NCBI GenBank assembly: GCA_964631125.1
Contig: CAZVYN010000090.1
Location: 1-15,087, forward strand
Source of the DNA: CAZVYN01 sp964631125
Lineage (GTDB): Bacteria; Eisenbacteria; RBG-16-71-46; CAIMUX01
Length of the DNA: 15,087 nt
Reading direction: 5' to 3'
In this document: positions 13,577 through 15,087 of the stretch, one piece after another
How the letters are laid out: each line of letters begins with the position of its first letter
Numbering within the stretch: position 1 is the stretch's first letter
Position numbers and translations under genes: made by a program
Notes under the pieces: model-generated
Told to the model about the DNA's origin: nothing
Database searches by the model: none
What the model saw: the letters and a program-made list of their open reading frames with translations, nothing else

Positions 13577-14974
13577 ATGCCTACGAAGACGCCTGTTTCC
13601 GCGCGCCGCAAACCTGCGAAACGCCCGGCTGCCGCAACGAAGACCTACACATCCACCGCCACGGTCAAGCCGGGCGCCGCCGCGGCTGCGGTCTCGGCGG
13701 CGCTGGCCGAGGCGGGCGTCCACGCGACGCTCTACGACAACGTGAAGGCGCAGTTCGAACGCGCCGCGACTCTGATGAAGCTCGATCCGAGCATCAAGAC
13801 CATCTTGGCCAAGACAACCTCCGAGATCGTCGTCAATTTCCCGGTCAAATTGGACGACGGTAGCGTGGAGATGTTCACTGGCTATCGAGTCCAGCACAAC
13901 AACGTGCTCGGGCCGTTCAAGGGCGGACTGCGGTTCCACCCGAAGGTAGACATCGAAGAGGTCCGCGCGCTCGCTTCCTGGATGACCTGGAAGTCGGCCA
14001 TCGCCGAGATCCCGTTCGGCGGGGCCAAGGGCGGCATCCAGATGGACCCCAAGGAGTATTCGATCGGTGAGATGGAGCGCATCACGCGGCGCTTCACCTA
14101 TGCGCTCGGCAACGCCATCGGACCCGAGTACGACATTCCCGCCCCCGATGTGAACACCAATGCGCAGATCATGGCGTGGATCCTCGATACCTATTTGATG
14201 ACGATCCCGCCGCAGCAACGGAACGCCAGCGTGCACGTCGTGACCGGCAAACCGATCGAGTCGGGCGGCTCCATCGGCCGCGACAAGGCGACCGGACAGG
14301 GGGTCGTCTACTGCATCCAGGAGTGGGCGAAGGACAATCGGTTCAAGTTGAAGGGCTCGACCTACTTCGTCCAGGGCTTCGGCAACGTCGGCTCGTGGAC
14401 CGCCCGGCTACTCCACCCACTCGGTGCTCGGTTGATCGCGGTGGAGGACGCGACCGGCGCGATCTACAACGAGGTCGGGATCGATCCCTACGCGCTCGCC
14501 GCCTGGGTGAAGAAGACAGGGGGCGTCGCGAAGTTTCCGAGCTCCAAGAAAATCGACCACGACACGTTCATGCGCACGAAGGCGGACATCTTCATTCCCG
14601 CCGCCATGGAGAACCAGATCACCGCGCAGACGGCGCCGGGATTGGAAGTGAAGCTCGTGGCGGAAGGGGCCAACGGCCCGACCGATCCCGACGGAGACCG
14701 CATCTTGCACGATCGCAAGATCGCGCTCATCCCCGACATCCTCTGCAATGCGGGCGGCGTCATCGTCAGCTACTACGAATGGCTGCAGAACAAGCGCAGC
14801 GAGTACTGGTCGCTGGATGACATCGACCTCAGATTGCACAAACAGCTCATCGGCGGCTATGGCCGGGTGCGCGACACCGCCGCCGAGTTCGGCGTCGACT
14901 GGCGCGTCGCCGCCTACATCGTCGCACTGCGGCGCCTGGAGCTGGTCTACAAGGAGAGAGGGATATTTCCGTGA
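13577..14974 (+). CDS. gdhA: Glutamate dehydrogenase (Glu/Leu/Phe/Val dehydrogenase family)
   Basis: 465 aa; AGGGAG lies six bases before the ATG. It catalyses reversible oxidative deamination of glutamate to 2-oxoglutarate and ammonium. The substrate domain has GPFKGGLRFHP (Lys115), MTWKSA (Lys139), catalytic Lys151 in PFGGAKGGI and Asp191 in DIPAPDVNT. The cofactor domain has the Rossmann loop GFGNVGS (267-273) and acidic Glu290-Asp291 after the second strand (IAVEDATGA), which favours NAD over NADP; this is inference. The first ~48 residues are a Lys/Arg/Ala/Pro-rich extension not usual in the family, with homology beginning near TLYDNVKAQFE. It is divergent from the aldehyde dehydrogenase operon, and both enzymes act around the glutamate/2-oxoglutarate/succinate node. 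The family symbol is given as the general name; I cannot exclude a branched-chain amino acid preference. Confidence 0.93.
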   Translation: MPTKTPVSARRKPAKRPAAATKTYTSTATVKPGAAAAAVSAALAEAGVHATLYDNVKAQFERAATLMKLDPSIKTILAKTTSEIVVNFPVKLDDGSVEMFTGYRVQHNNVLGPFKGGLRFHPKVDIEEVRALASWMTWKSAIAEIPFGGAKGGIQMDPKEYSIGEMERITRRFTYALGNAIGPEYDIPAPDVNTNAQIMAWILDTYLMTIPPQQRNASVHVVTGKPIESGGSIGRDKATGQGVVYCIQEWAKDNRFKLKGSTYFVQGFGNVGSWTARLLHPLGARLIAVEDATGAIYNEVGIDPYALAAWVKKTGGVAKFPSSKKIDHDTFMRTKADIFIPAAMENQITAQTAPGLEVKLVAEGANGPTDPDGDRILHDRKIALIPDILCNAGGVIVSYYEWLQNKRSEYWSLDDIDLRLHKQLIGGYGRVRDTAAEFGVDWRVAAYIVALRRLELVYKERGIFP

Positions 14975-14996
14975 GGTAGTCGTGAGGTCGGCCTGA

Positions 14997-15021
14997 AGTC
15001 GGCGCAGTTCCTGCGCCGACT
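14997..15021 (+). terminator. Perfect hairpin after glutamate dehydrogenase, no T-run
   Basis: 11-bp perfect arms (AGTCGGCGCAG and its complement) around TTC, starting 22 bases after the stop codon. It is followed by CCGCTCTCC rather than a T-run. Like the hairpin at 10224 it may act with the next stem-loop or as an mRNA 3'-end structure. Confidence 0.55.
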
Positions 15022-15042
15022 CCGCTCTCCTCTTCCCTCACC

Positions 15043-15075
15043 AGGGCCTCCCTCCGCGGAGGCCCTTCGTTTCTC
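15043..15075 (+). terminator. Rho-independent-type terminator after glutamate dehydrogenase
   Basis: 9-bp perfect arms AGGGCCTCC and GGAGGCCCT enclose a 6-base loop and are followed by TCGTTTCTC, a moderately T-rich tail. This is the most terminator-like structure in the window. Confidence 0.75.
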
Positions 15076-15087
15076 ACCCCCGTCTCC

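Overview
The window is GC-rich DNA from a Gram-negative bacterium. Three proteins or protein remnants end in a FlgD/type IX-like C-terminal sorting domain (a 'TPNP' opening and a C-terminus rich in valine and arginine). Two more are lipoproteins with carboxypeptidase-regulatory-like folds. This mix, together with an HNH endonuclease of a family that is often multicopy, is typical of FCB-related candidate phyla such as Eisenbacteria or Krumholzibacteriota. That placement is inferred from protein style, not from a marker gene. The 100-N block at 1820-1919 shows the contig is a scaffold, probably a metagenome-assembled genome.

Layout. 1-506: heptamer minisatellite and an AT-rich leader. 507-1733 (+): intact HNH endonuclease. 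1734-2097: a 15-bp tandem repeat broken by the assembly gap. 2098-2425 (+): a decayed secreted-protein gene that keeps only its signal peptide and pieces of its sorting domain. 2426-2590: a 24-bp palindrome followed by a 13-bp minisatellite. 2591-5418 (-): two tandem paralogous lipoproteins, the upstream one cut short by an in-frame TAA. 5419-5798: a second identical palindrome, a 12-bp minisatellite and a terminator. 5799-8168 (-): secreted subtilisin-like protease. 8428-10108 (-): secreted FG-GAP/ASPIC-UnbV protein with a one-base frameshift. 10255-13493 (-): an operon of aldehyde dehydrogenase, LytS-type histidine kinase and LytTR response regulator (the last frameshifted), joined by 4-bp stop/start overlaps. 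13577-14974 (+): glutamate dehydrogenase, divergent from the operon and ended by a terminator.

How the genes fit together. The right third looks metabolic: glutamate dehydrogenase and a succinate-semialdehyde-dehydrogenase-like enzyme both feed the glutamate/GABA to 2-oxoglutarate/succinate node. A two-component system is co-translated with the aldehyde dehydrogenase. The middle is a secretome island (protease, FG-GAP protein, two lipoproteins).

The left third holds the most unusual signal. A palindrome with core AACACGTTTTGAAACGTGTT occurs twice between genes. A third copy, inverted and with one mismatch, lies inside the linker of the HNH gene. The first seven bases of the window match the palindrome's right end. 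The two intergenic copies and the truncated one are each followed, within about 20-45 bp, by a minisatellite whose unit differs from site to site. This looks like a dispersed composite repeat element, possibly connected to the HNH family; the connection is inference.

Four reading frames are damaged (one decayed gene, one nonsense codon, two single-G insertions). The two insertions may be assembly errors.
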